DNA of 64,000 bases from contig WARS01000014.1 in NCBI GenBank assembly GCA_008933995.1, positions 4,015,192 to 4,079,191 of the forward strand, read 5' to 3'. This document shows positions 1-12,347 of this stretch, in pieces (position 1 is the first letter of the stretch; each line of letters starts with the position of its first letter). Position numbers and translations under genes: made by a program. The stretch is from Datnioides undecimradiatus (Eukaryota; Chordata; Actinopteri; Lobotiformes; Datnioididae). The notes below the pieces were generated by a model, which worked only from the letters and a program-made list of their open reading frames with translations, was not told the DNA's origin and did no database searches.

Positions 1-1960
1 CAAAATTATTTGAACCTGACCAGGACAGGTGCTTTCATGAGCTGATTAAAATAAGTCTCCTATCTGGATGATGGTTTACTGTGTGCTAGACAGAGGCTAA
101 TTGTAATCTTGCATCAAAGTGAATTTTGATTCTTCAGTTCAGCTCTGAGCAAGACTTAATCTGTGCTTAAGTTAGTGTCAGTCAGTTTTATTTTAAGTTC
201 CATTTTTGGACTTTTTCAGATTACTTTGTGTGCTACATGAATAACATGCCTGCATCCTGAATTCTCCTTAGCTATGTTAAAGTTACTGCACAAAGCTTCA
301 TGTTTGCATGAATGGCAGGCAAAACTTAAGATGATATGATATAGTGATGCAATATGTTATCTTGTTACCTTGTCCTAGATATTAGCAAGACAGAACGGAA
401 GTTGTGATACTTTCTCACAATGACACACTATCATACAGATTTCCGTTTGACTGCTGTAGTGCTGTATCTGCAAAAACAAATTCCTAGCAGTTACATATGA
501 AGCCAATTATATCTTATTCTTCCTATAATAGGTGTTGTTTTCATTCACTGCAAGAGCCATCTGAAAGAGGATTAAACTGTTGCTTGCAGTTCCTTGTTTA
601 GCAAAAACCTCCCCTTACTCATACAACAGGAAATGTTGCACCACGCCACACCATTGAATGGTTTACAGCTTGGTGACACATCATGACAATAATTTCTGAA
701 TGTCACAAAACATAAGCTCTTTCATAACCCCCTATATCAAAAGCAGGAAGAACATTAAAATGGAAACTCCCTTCAGTCTTTAAAAACTTGCATCTTTCCC
801 CCTTCTGTCTTCTTGGTCTGCTCCCTCCTTCCATGAAAGTAACCCATGTTCCAGGGGTTCACACACCAGGGAAACAAGTGCATTCAGTAGGAATGCATTC
901 TTGGATGGGCTTAAGAAGACACTATTGTCTGGGTGTGCAAAACTAGCCACTGAGCCTTTGAAGGGAGGAAAAATTGTGCAATAGCTTACCACAGCCCTAC
1001 AGAGCAAAACAGCATGCTCATGTTTATACAGCAGCTGGAAGTATACGCACCCTCAGCAGAACAAAAGATGCAAAATCTCTATGGTGTTCCCTAGGTTTGG
1101 CGCTGGCTGGTTTATTTTCAAATAATGTGTCCTGCAGCTGGCTGTTTGGGCTTGTACTGACACACCCATCAAACTATGCATGGACTCATTGGGAGTATAT
1201 AGTGTACATATGCTACATGCTTTATGTCACAGTCTTTACATTTTGCCTGACAAAAATACCCATTTTTAACCACATCAAAAGGGGGTGGAAAGGTAAACAG
1301 TGACTGGTGTGTCTGCTTTACCTTGAATAATCAAATTGTTCCGCCTAATCTAGCTGCTGGATATTCACCAACAAGTTGCAAAACACTGCTGGATCACTGG
1401 TTACTGATTAATAAGTACCCTGCAGTTCATCTCGCTGTTCTTTGATGTTACATAGAACACAATTAAATTACCATGTGGCACGTTATATAATGATTTCACA
1501 AACATGCTTGATAAAACTGATGTATATTGGATTACGTGCCTATATTTGTGGCAGCAGGCGTTTAAATGTATAGCCCCAAATGAGAATTTACTTTCTCTCT
1601 CTGCATTATAAAGGTAATTTACACGGTTGAACATTTTGAGCTTTTAGTTTATGTTGACTGAGTAGTTCCACTTCATAAGCAGTCTTAGGTGTAAGAGCAA
1701 TTTAGTACTTTGTCTGTAAAGCCATTTAGCCATTGTTATAGCTTAAGTTTAAAACTTATCTTACTTTACAGTATGGCTACCGTAACGCAAGGTATAACTT
1801 AGCTACAAGTGTCACAACAATCAAACAGGAGAGTAAGGCGTTTCTACAGTCAATGTCAAGTCATGGTTTAGATGTTTCCAGGCAGTTTTAGGACGTTATG
1901 GCCGTTAATGGACTATATGTAAACATTCCCCTCTGATTATTCAGCCCAGGAGCTGTCAAA

Positions 1961-2047
1961 CTAGCTTAGCTGGCTAGCCTAGTCTGCTAGCTACCTAGCC
2001 AGCTGGCTAGATAATTAGCTCGCTTGTTAGCTAAGTGTGTTAGCTTT
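1961..2047. repeat. AGCTAGC/TTAGCT-rich patch
   Basis: The words gctagc, ctagcc, ttagct and ggctag recur many times within about 90 bases, producing overlapping short palindromes. More gctagc/ctagct copies follow at about 2200-2230. It lies about 300-400 bases inside clint1 intron 1. It is not a clean tandem array. It could be a decayed simple repeat or part of the CpG/promoter-proximal region. Confidence 0.5.
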
Positions 2048-2244
2048 GACTGTCGGGGAAAACGCACAAACAACGAGCACCGTGACCTCATAACAATAGA
2101 AATGTGATCTCACATTAACCGAAAGACCAAGCAAAACCACCGCGACAACGAAGCAGTACTCATACTCGAGACACATTGTGTTTGTCAAAGTCAGCTAACT
2201 ACCTCGCTAGTAGCATAAGAGCTAGCTAACTTGTTAGACTGAAG

Positions 2245-2252
2245 TGACGTCA
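2245..2252. promoter_or_regulatory. CRE palindrome TGACGTCA
   Basis: A perfect 8-bp cAMP-response element lies about 85 bases downstream of the clint1 exon 1 donor. A second, half-type site (taacgtcatt) lies upstream of the start codon near 2551. Perfect CREs near transcription starts are commonly bound by CREB/ATF factors. Function here is inferred from motif and position only. Confidence 0.5.
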
Positions 2253-2337
2253 AAGTTTTGGGTACGTGTCTCTTTCACAGGTAAACTACAAACACGAATG
2301 ACACGAAATAGACGTAATATATTTGATAGATACTTAC

Positions 2338-2378
2338 GCTTTGTCAACCAACTCCCTAACCTTCCACATGTTCAGCAT
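2338..2378 (-). CDS. clint1: clint1 (clathrin interactor 1 / epsinR) coding exon 1
   Basis: Read on the minus strand, an ATG preceded by GCCAAG opens a frame MLNMWKVRELVDKA that ends in a split GC| codon followed by a consensus donor GTAAGT. This matches the N-terminus of vertebrate CLINT1, a clathrin- and AP-1-binding adaptor of the trans-Golgi network and endosomes whose N-terminal ENTH domain binds phosphoinositides. These 13 codons plus two bases form the start of the first ENTH helix. The rest of the gene lies off the left edge. In human, CLINT1 is the neighbour lying 3' of EBF1 on the same strand, exactly as here, which supports both calls. The exon is too short to be found by length alone; it is recognised by sequence, splice site and synteny. 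Confidence 0.92.
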
Positions 2379-2610
2379 CTTGGCTCCGTAAAAAGGGGCT
2401 TTCTGCCTCGGCAAACCCTTTTACTCCAAACGAACACCGACACCAAACCTTGAACTCTGAAAAGTAAACTCTTCTTCACCTCTCTTTCAAGACAGGAGGC
2501 GCAAACGCACCACCAGGCAGACAGGAAAGGTTACTACGGGAAATGCCGCTGTAACGTCATTTTGCGTAAAGCAGCATTGGAGTTGTAGTTTCTAATTGGT
2601 ATTCACGCTG
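2379..2610 (-). promoter_or_regulatory. clint1: clint1 5' UTR and promoter region
   Basis: This is the sequence immediately upstream of the clint1 start codon. On the minus strand it contains an ACTACAACTCC...ATGC stretch near 2573-2592 resembling a degenerate ZNF143/THAP11 (SBS) motif. A related ACTACGGGAAATGC stretch lies on the plus strand near 2533-2547. There is also a CRE-like taacgtcatt near 2551 and an inverted CCAAT box (ctaattgg) near 2592-2599. No TATA box is evident, as expected for a housekeeping gene. The transcription start is not defined; it is probably within about 2450-2550. Confidence 0.6.
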
Positions 2611-5600
2611 ATTCTAAGACTTATGCCGCTGTAAGTACATTAACCTTTCTGAATAGATAAAGAAACAACTGTCAGTCTGGTTAACAATTATTATCGTATC
2701 AAATCCAGGGAGATAAAAACAATATAGAAAACCAGTTGGCCCTGGGACCAGTGAGATTAAACTGTTCTTCATTTCTGAGGACCCCCTGGAAGCCCATCAA
2801 GGACCCCCTGGGGGTTCACTGGATTAGACAAAAATGTAAATTTTAATGATTAAAAAAAAAAGAAATATCCTGACAGCCCATTACAAAATATCCTTTCATA
2901 AAATTAATTCCGTGGGTTCCCTCCATTACTATGATTCCCACATTACCTGTCTCCAAAGCAAGTGACAGCCAAAATGTTTTTTTGCATTGTTTTTGAAAAT
3001 ACATAGGTATAATGCTTCATGTGCATATTAGTTATGAATGAATGAAGTAACCGTTTGTTGAGTATGGCTAATGTTGTCTTATTGCAGATACGTTGGTGTT
3101 GTTGTACTGTAAATGTTGGTCAATAAATTGTAGTACAACCAAAGATATGTCTAAGGTAGTTTCAAAATGATAATGGTAATACATTAGCTGTTCTTTAAAG
3201 AGCAAAGACAGAATTATGTTTCAAAGTATCCAGTTTTTTAAAGAAAAACAAAAATTTGAATATGTTTATCAAAAATGTGTGTTATGTGTTTATAGAAAAG
3301 AAATGACCATATCCGTATCCGCCTTAAAAGTAAAATATCTGTTCTCTATCTGGTTACAGCTCATTTCTTCAGCTCATTTCTTATGTATTATTCTCAATTT
3401 ACTATTTGTTTCCATTTTGAAGTGACATTCCTTTGGCTTTCACACTCTACACTACTAATTGTGCTCTATGATAGACCTCTCCTATTTGTCCAAATGTGTT
3501 GTAGCTTCCTGAAAACTGTAGCCTGCATCGTCATCAGCAGGTCACCACCCTGTGTGTTCTCCATCCCTCCTCATCTGGCATTCAGGCATGCTACAATGAC
3601 CCAGTGATGCTGTGTGACAGGCCAGGCAGGGCACTGGCTGTTTGTGTCAATCCAGATCAATCACTCCCTCTTCTGGACGGACAACGTCATCAACGCACAG
3701 AAAGGTCACAGGGTGTACTCAAGCCAGGCCTGATGTGGTGAGCAGGGAGGTCAGTGTAGCAAGTGTAACACCCTTGACTGATTGTCATCTTGAATAGACA
3801 CAGTTGGCTCTAGAATAAGAAAAAAAAAAACCCCAAACAGGTATTCAGTTGGGTTTTTTTTGGAAAGGAGGAATTAAATGTCTGGCTGTGGTCATTTTTA
3901 CTGACTTGTAATGTTTTTGACTCTCCTGTGACTGGGCGTAAACCAAAAGTATTAAAACTCTTTGTCGTATTGATTGATATTCCGGTGGGCAAGAGACGCC
4001 CTCAGATGCCCCGCATTTGACAGGGTCTCTATTCTCTAATGATACGTGTAAATATGGCCCACCGCTTACACTTCTATAGGAGAGCAGGAAAAAACAACAC
4101 AATAGCCAAAATACAACCCATTTGAGAAAAAAACAACAAGAAACAGCACTTAACGGCCCAGAATGCACCGCACCCAAGGGAGCAACCTCAATTACTGTTA
4201 CACGTCCGAAGAGGAGAACTCTAGGAGAAGTGATTGCTGAGATGGAAATGGCTGTGTGTATGTGTGTGTTTGTGCATGCGTTGAGTGCGTTTTTGTGTGA
4301 GTGTGTGGGTTGGAGGAGGATGGATAGAAAGGCACTCAGTAAAAAGATCTTTCAGAAACACTTTGCCTCAGTGACGTTGACACGAGCTGTTGATTGACAT
4401 GCACTTCTCGACAGAAACCAGAGCTATCAGCCTATCTGCCACGCATTAAGAATGGCACGGTCCTCGGGGAGGGGCCTAAGTGGTAAATGATGTTGCTCAA
4501 GACACTCTCTGTCAACAATGTGTGTGTATTTGTGAGTGTGCGAGTGCTGAGGATGGCAAAGTATTCAATCAAAGCTTTGATTGAAAAACCCCTGTGTCCT
4601 TAAAGATCTGAATTCTGTATGCTCATGTGTAGGTTGCGTGTGTGTGTGTATGCAGGGGTGAGTCTTTGTTTTCAGCATAGTGCTCTGTAATCTTGAGAAA
4701 AACTGAGCTGGCAGAAGGCTTAATAATAGAAACGTGATCTCAAATAATATTTATGCAGCTGAATTGTGCTGAGATTTGATTTTAAGAAGGAACGAGGTGA
4801 AAACACTCATCTGTGAGGAATCTTGTAGACCCATATTCCGTCTTTGGATATGGAAAAAAAATGTCCGCCTTTCCCTGATATTTCATATTTTATAACCACG
4901 TTCTATTCATCATCTCGCTCTTTGGTTGATCATCAATTTGGTCTACTGACACCAAGTTGTCACTAACAACTTTTGAGTTGAAGGAGATGAGAAAGTCAGG
5001 CACATAAACATGATGTAACTGTAAAACGAGCAGCACTAGGGGGCACTCTTACTTCTCTGTTACAGGAGACTTCTGAGTATTGCGCGGGGTGAGTGTGGTC
5101 GATGTTCAGCGTGAGTGTGTGCATGTGTCAGTTGGTGTGACCACTGGGGGTCGAGGCTTTGTGTTTACATGGTTGATTTTCCCATGACAAATGTGGTCAG
5201 AACATCATCTCAACTTGGGAATGTGCACAAAGAAGACACGGCCTCTACAACTCTACTATTATTCTTTCTCTACCAGCATGTGCTTCCAATCTCATGAAAC
5301 ACTTTTTTTATTCTTTGCTGTTTTACAATGTCATTAGAAAACAATGTTCTTTGTTTTGCACATTAGCTATGAATTAACGCTCCCGCCCATCTTTGTGCCC
5401 ACAGAGGAGGTTCTGATCAGTGGAGTCACTTGCTGGGGCCCTGCTTTCCTCCTGTCAGAGCAAGGGTTCTTTCAGTGCTGTTATATTTCAGGCTGTTATT
5501 GTTGGCCCTCTTGCAGCCTCGGTAAGATCTTTAGTCCTTTTCCCAAGCGATATAACCCCCACACACATCACACAGTATCTGACCCCTGTCTCCATGACAC

Positions 5601-7950
5601 ATGACAGGTCCACTGTAGTGTGCGTGTGCGGGCATGTGAGCAAGGACTGATGTGTGAGTGTGTTCATTTACTTGTGCGTATGCTTCCATGTAAATGTGGA
5701 TACGTAAATAGGTGTGTGTGTGTGTGTGTTTGTGCGCACAGCTTAGATATGTGTGCAAGTGTGCAGAGCATATCTGGCACAGTGTGTACACACTGAATAT
5801 GCTAAAACAATGAGACCACTTGTCACATGTTCAAAGTTGCGCAGACAACCCGCTGTGATCTCAAACCACACACACAGATGTTCCTAATGGGACTAAAGTA
5901 GCATTCACATTCTTGTGGATAACCAGTCTGTTTATTTTTCTCTCTAAACTGGACTGGATTGCCACTTTCCCTGGTGAGAAAAAAGGATGGAAGTTGATAA
6001 AAAAATCTGAGGAGGCTGATGAGAGAGACTCCCACCACAGTTTAGACCTCCAAAGCCAACTGTCAGTTCTGCTAAACCAGCAGAGCTCAGCTGCAGTGAT
6101 TTAAGGATGACACTAATTCAGAGTATAATGGAAGCTGATGCCAGTGCACAATACTTTGCAAGCTAAAACTGCTGTTGTCTCATTCCCCTACATGAGGAAA
6201 TAAGCTTGGTGTAATTGTGAAGGCCTATGTTTATGAGTCAGGATGTTACAGTAAATCCTGTTGCTTTGTACATGGGCGAGAAAGCCTACACATACACGAG
6301 AAACCCACACAGGTATGCTCAAGTCCTGAGAGCATCTGCTCCTTTACAACCAGATTGAATTAGCAATTACAGAGAGTAAAAACCAGAACAAAACATCTGG
6401 AGCTGTAAGCAGCAGAGGTTATAAATCTGAGAGGGGGGTAGGGGGAACAGGGGGTGTGGGGGGACTCAGGGTTGGTATGAAAATGAGCCAAAGTGAGATT
6501 CTCAAGGACAGTGTCTCTGATTGGCCCATTAACATGCCAGGGGTGTCAAAAAGGACCTGAGGCAATGGGAGAAATGGGACAGAGCAGAGGGCTTTAGAGG
6601 GCGTATAGAACACCAGTGAATGGAGAGGTAAAGAGCATAGGAGCGGGCCAGTGAAACACTGCAGGGGAGCAAAATGCAGTATTAGCAAAGATAATGCAAC
6701 TGAGAAGATACATGGATGTTGTTTGTATCTTGAACCTCCTCGCAGGAAATTGTTCTGATAAGCAGAAAGAAAGCTGTGGAAAAGCTCAGGGGAAGTTGTG
6801 AAAAAAGACCCAGGGTGGTGGTGATGGTGGGGAGGGGTTTGGAAAAAGACCTGGAGCTGTGTGGGTGCAAGAATTAAGAAACAGAGGCTGAAGATCACCA
6901 CTTTGCCAAACTATAATTATGCATGTTTGGACACAGAAAAAAAGTAAAGTAAACGCGAGTCCTGGTGTTCATAAATGTATTTTAACGATTATATCCAGTT
7001 TGGTCTAAGTCCATATAAATGGGAGGTTGGAAAGCCACAGTACCATTACCACATCTGTTTTTGCTATTATTGGCACAATAAATTACGTAGGCAATTTGTT
7101 TGCGCTGTTGTTAGAGTAATAGAATCAAATTATCCCATGTTAGGGAAATGATTATGTACGAAGCGGAACCCATCAGGGATTCACAAGGCAATCAGTGAAG
7201 TAAGACAGAGCTGAAATGTTGGCGCTCTGCACATCAACTGTTCCAGGTCCACTACGTCATTTGAAAGAACTTCTCAACCTCTGTTAGAGAATGATTGTAC
7301 CTGGTTAACGCAGAAGTAGAATGCTTCACTTGCTATTCTGGTAAAGCTAAGAGTGCTAAGTCAGTGTAGAGTGTAACCACGATGTCTGTTGTAGCAGAGC
7401 TCCAGTACAACATGGAGCTGCATGAAAAAGTACAGCCTGAGATAGGAGCGCACTCGTAATTGAAAGAGCCTGACACGAGCGAAATGAGAAGTGTTCAGAA
7501 TGAAGGACAATATCAAATGGGCCTTATCAATTAAAAGTCAGGGAACAGTGTTTACATTCCCACTCCAAGGCCAGACACTGGGTGGATGTTTCAAATAGGT
7601 CAAGGTTGAAGTGAAAACAAAAGTTGGTCGATTAGCAGTCGAGGTGCAACATTCCTACTTTGTATGCTAATCTGGCAGATCATCATATCGTGGAGGCACT
7701 GCCTGCAATTCTACATCTGCACGCACTCATTTAATTATCCAAACACAATTCACAAAAGTCACTGGAAACAAACCAAACCAAAATAAAATAATTTGCATAT
7801 ATTTAAAAGAGCAGATAAAGTCCCTCGGGGTTGGTTAATATTTCAGAGGCATAATAATAATATGCTAAATCATTCACATTTTATCCAGCACCAAAACAAA
7901 GTGGCTTTGTCGATGTAATTAGGGTGTTTTAGAGTTGAATCACCCTGGCA
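2611..7950. other. Intergenic DNA between clint1 and ebf1, left part
   Basis: No exon-like sequence was recognised on either strand. The region has short open frames without domain signatures, scattered TG/CA runs (for example 4253-4310 and 5711-5732) and AT-rich stretches at about 2830-3430. A perfect octamer (ATTTGCAT) lies at 7791-7798 within an AT-rich block at 7740-7920. Confidence 0.6.
2745..2830. repeat. Degenerate interspersed repeat fragment (GGACCCCCTGG type)
   Basis: The word ggaccccctgg occurs twice 26 bases apart, within a phrase about 'gaccccctggaagcccatcaagg' that I recall as part of dispersed teleost repeats. No terminal inverted repeats or target-site duplication could be delimited. 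Family assignment is uncertain. Confidence 0.4.
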
Positions 7951-7994
7951 AATGACCATGTTTTTCTCTCTGGGAGATCTGGGTGTGAGTCCTC

Positions 7995-7997
<3 letters not shown>

Positions 7998-8042
<45 letters not shown>

Positions 8043-8078
8043 CCCCCATATATATGTATGTGTGTGTTTGTGTGTGTG
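7998..8078. repeat. Compound (TC)n-(TA)n-(TG)n microsatellite
   Basis: A pure TC run of about 45 bases is followed by a C-rich spacer, then atatatatgtatgtgtgtg. It gives rise to spurious Ser/Leu-rich and Arg/Glu-rich open frames on both strands. Confidence 0.9.
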
Positions 8079-8619
8079 CTTGTCTTGTATTGTCACCGTT
8101 CCTCCATGTGCGTGCAGTCTTAGAAAAGGATTGATTAAAGAGAGAGTGTCTGTCTCAGAGCAGTTAATGAGGTTTAGTCCCATGAGCTGTGAGGTTTTGG
8201 CTGTGTGTGTGTGCACGTGTGTGTGTTTGTGTGTGTGCATGTAGACCTAGTGGAAGATGTTGTTAATTGGCTAAGACTTACTTTTAGCAGGGGGATAGTC
8301 AAGGGCACAGTGCCTCCACATTTGTGGAGAGCCATTTGTAGAACATGGTGGTACATTCACTTTCTATATTAAATATTGTTTTGAAGGAATGATGAGTCAG
8401 TAGCGGGCTGACACACAGAAATATGATTGTGATTATACTTGGAATTTAAATCTGTGGATAAATATATTTTTTCATGTTTGAATGATAAAGATAGAAATTA
8501 AGAAAACACATGCTAAAACCTGAATGGAAAAATGTTATTTTGCTGTTTTGTGTTACCTGAGTGTATCTGAAGATGTGAATGAAACTCATTCATTTTTTCT
8601 CTCTGGGGACAAGAAGAAG

Positions 8620-8700
8620 ACGAAAAGGAGAGAAAAAGAAGAAGAAAAAGAAGACGAAGAAGACGAAGAAGAAGAAGAAGGGAGGGAAAGGGGAGGGAAG
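8620..8700. repeat. Purine-rich GAA/GAC imperfect repeat
   Basis: Imperfect GAAGAA/GACGAAGAA units create an apparent acidic, Glu-rich frame on the plus strand and a Ser/Phe-rich frame on the minus strand. There is no splice or start context that would support a gene. Confidence 0.8.
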
Positions 8701-10603
8701 AAAAATATAAAAAGACAGGAAAAAGCAGACAAAGAGACACAGAGGATGAGAGGAACAGGAAATGAGGCAGAGAGGGAGAAAGATATATTCCACAAAGGCC
8801 AAGGTACTGTAGATGGATACAATCTCACCTGCTCTGGTCTCCACACAGACCTGTCCGTCTACATGCATATACAGACCTGTATGTTCTGTTGCAGAGCAAC
8901 ACACAGCTCGTCTCAAACAGCAGGAAGCATCAACGCTTTCATGTGGAGCACAGCCCAAAGTAGAGCAAGATCACAATGTGTGTGTGTGTGTGAGTGTGTG
9001 CGTGCATGTGCGTGCGTGCGTGCGTGCGTGTGTGTGTGAAACCCAGGCTTTTCCCCCCTTGGGACCCGCACAAACACGCTTCCCATCTTTCCTTTGAGTT
9101 TCACATTCAAAGGTTCCACTCGTTCAGCTGTCAATCATTCTCACAGCCAATCAAGGCCCTTCATTCTCAGTCTGTTTATAGATCAAGGGTGGTTTAAGCG
9201 TACGTATGTGATGTGACTGGAATTTTTACCATGACTAATACTAATACTGTAAATATTCATATTTTTTTTACACATCAGCGGTGGTGTCAATCAAAATCAA
9301 CACTTATTGTGCCATACTGTGAGCATACGGGAAGTCTATAACAATGTTTCCTGCTGCAGGTCCTGGAAACCCATTGTTTCTACTAGAAGGATGCCAAAAA
9401 ATGAAGAAAGGAATCTGGACCAAGACAAAAAGGTCTCAAATGTAACTTAATGGAGAGAAGTAAGTTTGTGGTTGTATGGAGAAAGAAAAGAGAATATTTT
9501 GCAAAATGAGGCACAGATGGAGGTTATAAAAGGAAGTAGCTTCGTGTGCGGGTTAGGGCTGGTGTGTGTGTGTGTGCAGCATATGTGTGCATTTGTGTTA
9601 TCAAAAGAGATTCAGTGCTGTATAGAGGCATTAAGTATTGCGTTATAGGGCTATCGCAACCCAGATATGTCACGCTTAATTTAGTGGGTAAGAGTGCAAG
9701 AGAAAAGGAGGAGTAAAAAAAAAACCAAAACTACAAATTACTGTGAAATGTACAATATATCTGCAAGTATGAGTACATCACACAGCAAGTGCACTTGTGG
9801 TTAAACACACAGGGGAAACTGAGAGGGAGGCAGAGCTGCAGTGATAGAGGAAACAGACAGAGCATCAGGTGACAGCAGGCATTATCAGACCTCACCTCTG
9901 ATTGCCATCTATTATGGTGGAACAATAGTTTCCTGTGGGCCATGCTAACGACCTGTGTTTGTCAGCAACAGGGGAAATTAACCCAAGCCATATTTTGTTT
10001 GCTTTATGCCAGGAGGGATACTAACAAAGGGAGAGGAGCGGAGCGGGAGAAGGAGGAATCACTCACACACCTGTTAACGTGGTGATGGACAGCTGCCATA
10101 TGTCCATACCTGCCTGCACTGCGTGGGAACAGTGGGGGAAGATGAAGTCACCAACAGAGGGCAGCAGAGAGCTTCAGAGCTGACATGTCCCTCAGAGGCG
10201 GGCCAAAAAAGCCCACTCCCAGACAATTCTCGGTGTCTAGATCTACATGTCACCTCACAACTGCCCACTCAACACACGCCTTATATTTGATTTACAATTA
10301 TTTAAGGACTTGCAGTGTTTATGCCTAAACCACAGAGCTGCCGGGGTGAGATACTTGTTTGTTTTTGTCAACTTTACCTATTTTCCCCAGCTGAAATAAG
10401 GTGGGAGTGAGGTTTGAACTGCAGGGCACTGGTAATGGCGGAGTGTGTGTTGTACAGCACGTCTCAGCGAGAAACTAGCTCGATCTATTCACACTACATG
10501 CAGAGCCGTGGCCTCCAGGCTTGAGTTCCTGCTTCGGTAATGACTCTGTTCCCCTGTGGAATGTAGAACATTGTCTTTCCTCAAATGAAGGAAAGCACAC
10601 ATG

Positions 10604-10607
<4 letters not shown>

Positions 10608-10635
<28 letters not shown>

Positions 10636-10721
10636 TACACACAGCATGCACTTCAATATGCATGAAATTCACAAGGCTGTAAACATACACAGACAAAATA
10701 GTGCACACTTGCATGTAAGTA

Positions 10722-10755
<34 letters not shown>
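10608..10755. repeat. Two (CA)n tracts separated by about 95 bases
   Basis: Pure CA runs at about 10608-10630 and 10728-10755 flank a short unique segment. They are simple microsatellites. Confidence 0.9.
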
Positions 10756-10758
<3 letters not shown>

Positions 10759-10860
10759 CCCCAGTCTCAGAAACATTGATTGGGCCTCCCTCTCAGGTTT
10801 GCTTGCCTCGGCCATGATCAATCAGTGAGTTTATAGACCACAATGTGTGGCAGCTTGTAT

Positions 10861-11250
10861 TGCTCTTTCTCCCTCTTCGTTACCGATCAGAGAAAATCCC
10901 ACTCTAAGCAAGCGCAATGCACATTCATACAATTTTAATGACTCTTAAATTAACCATCATATTTTTTGCTCCACTCCTTCACCGACTAAATCGCTTAATA
11001 TGCATCAACACTGGCCTCACTTGTGGGTTCGCCGTGACATTTTTATAATTCCTTTGCACGGGCATTGTGTTTATTTATGAGTGTGTAGGCTTTTTTGGCT
11101 GATAAATGGCACAATTAAACAGTGCTCAGACACTCGAGCAGGCGTTTCAGGCTGCTGACAGATTTTTAGTGTCCTCTTCTTTGGCTAACGATGAAAGTAA
11201 ATAATGTCTTAACGAGGTTGCTGGAGCAGTTGTTTGAGGATTCATTTTAT
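10861..11250. promoter_or_regulatory. Candidate conserved non-coding element, intergenic
   Basis: This microsatellite-free block of balanced complexity contains homeodomain-like TAAT cores and phrases such as aatggcacaattaaac. It sits between simple repeats in the intergenic space 3' of ebf1. Conservation cannot be tested here; the call rests on composition and on the known richness of EBF loci in such elements. Confidence 0.3.
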
Positions 11251-12286
11251 ATTTTACATTTGCTTTGAGCAGCCGTGGTTGAACACAACACAAAAAGTGA
11301 GGTTCACAGCCTAGATTTTAATGCTTTGAACATAATTTAGTAGCTTGTTAACAAATTCCTTTACAATTATTACCAAGGTTACAAATGAAAATTGAAATGA
11401 TTTCTAAATTTTTCAGGATTGTGTGAGCAGTGAGTAGACTAATTACATTATTCATAACATTTCCTTTTCCTCTATTTGTGCAAATTCAACTTGTCTTTTT
11501 GCAGCATTCTCAGACTTTAGGTGTCTATTTCTGTCCATTTTATATTTATAGGGTCAAATAAGACAGACTACAGTGGTTTTAGGCTGCAGTTTGCAGGGTG
11601 CCACGGAACTCGAATCTTCCCACTTCCTGTATGCATTATTCAAGGGCCCCCATTGGCTGCTGTGTGTTTAGTGATGAAAGCAGCCTGACGCAATACTCGG
11701 CAACAGTGTTTTACAGTATTGTTTTACAAACTATTGTAAGGCAGGGGTAGAACAAGGGAGAGTATTAGCCAGGCCCTGGGAGGAGGGTAGCTTTATGAGC
11801 CCTCTGAGGCCGGCTGGGCAGCGCCTGGGCTCCTGTGCAGTTAAGCAGTGGGCTACGGCGCTACAAGCTGGCCCCACATTTACAGAATGCCCTTGGACGG
11901 AGGATGTGTGTGAGAGAGAAAGTGTGGGGCATGCATGCTCATGGGCTAATGAGCGCATGTGTTAATGCCTGTGCGTTTGTGTGCACATGTGAGTGCGCGC
12001 GGACGAGATGTTGTTGGGTTGAGTCAGTCTCCAGAGGGAAGGAGAAGGACAAATGCTCCTTAAAAATAGCCCCTGGGCAGCTGGTGTACACAGTCTATCA
12101 GCAGTCCGTCCCTGGGGCCAAGGAGGGAGAAAGGGAGGGGAGGAGGGAGTGGAGAGAGAGAGTGAGTGAGAGAGAGAGAGAGATGGAGGATGGATGCAAG
12201 AGAGGGTGAGAGAAATGTGGAAAAATAGGTTAGAATATGGGAAGAATAGAAAGAGATAAGTAAAAAATATAATAAATGTGTGTGTG

Positions 12287-12294
12287 TATATCTA

Positions 12295-12328
<34 letters not shown>

Positions 12329-12347
12329 ATATATATATATATATAAT
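12287..12347. repeat. Compound (TG)n-(TC)n-(TA)n microsatellite
   Basis: A TC run at 12295-12311 passes directly into a TA run at 12312-12346 with single-base interruptions. Confidence 0.9.

Larger units (their letters stand above)
1..2337 (-). other. clint1: clint1 intron 1 (partial)
   Basis: This AT-rich stretch lies just 3' (minus-strand sense) of the clint1 first-exon donor and runs off the left edge. I looked for the next clint1 exon, which should continue the ENTH domain with a sequence like TNVVMNYSEIESKVREA, and did not see it. The open frames here are short and show no recognisable domains. Near its start the intron contains a GCTAGC-rich patch and a full CRE palindrome, listed separately. 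Assignment as intron is an inference from the splice donor at 2332-2337. Confidence 0.8.

Noticed and set aside
2244-2453. Plus-strand 69-codon frame over the clint1 promoter
   Set aside because: It is the shadow of clint1 exon 1 and its 5' UTR on the other strand.
6419-6901. A 160-codon minus-strand frame rich in Ser, Leu and Pro
   Set aside because: No recognisable domain, low-complexity composition, and no splice context; probably chance in pyrimidine-rich sequence.
8524-9039. A 171-codon plus-strand frame with an acidic Glu/Lys-rich segment
   Set aside because: It is created by GAA/GAC and TG repeats, has no domain, no start or splice context, and the opposite strand is open for the same reason.
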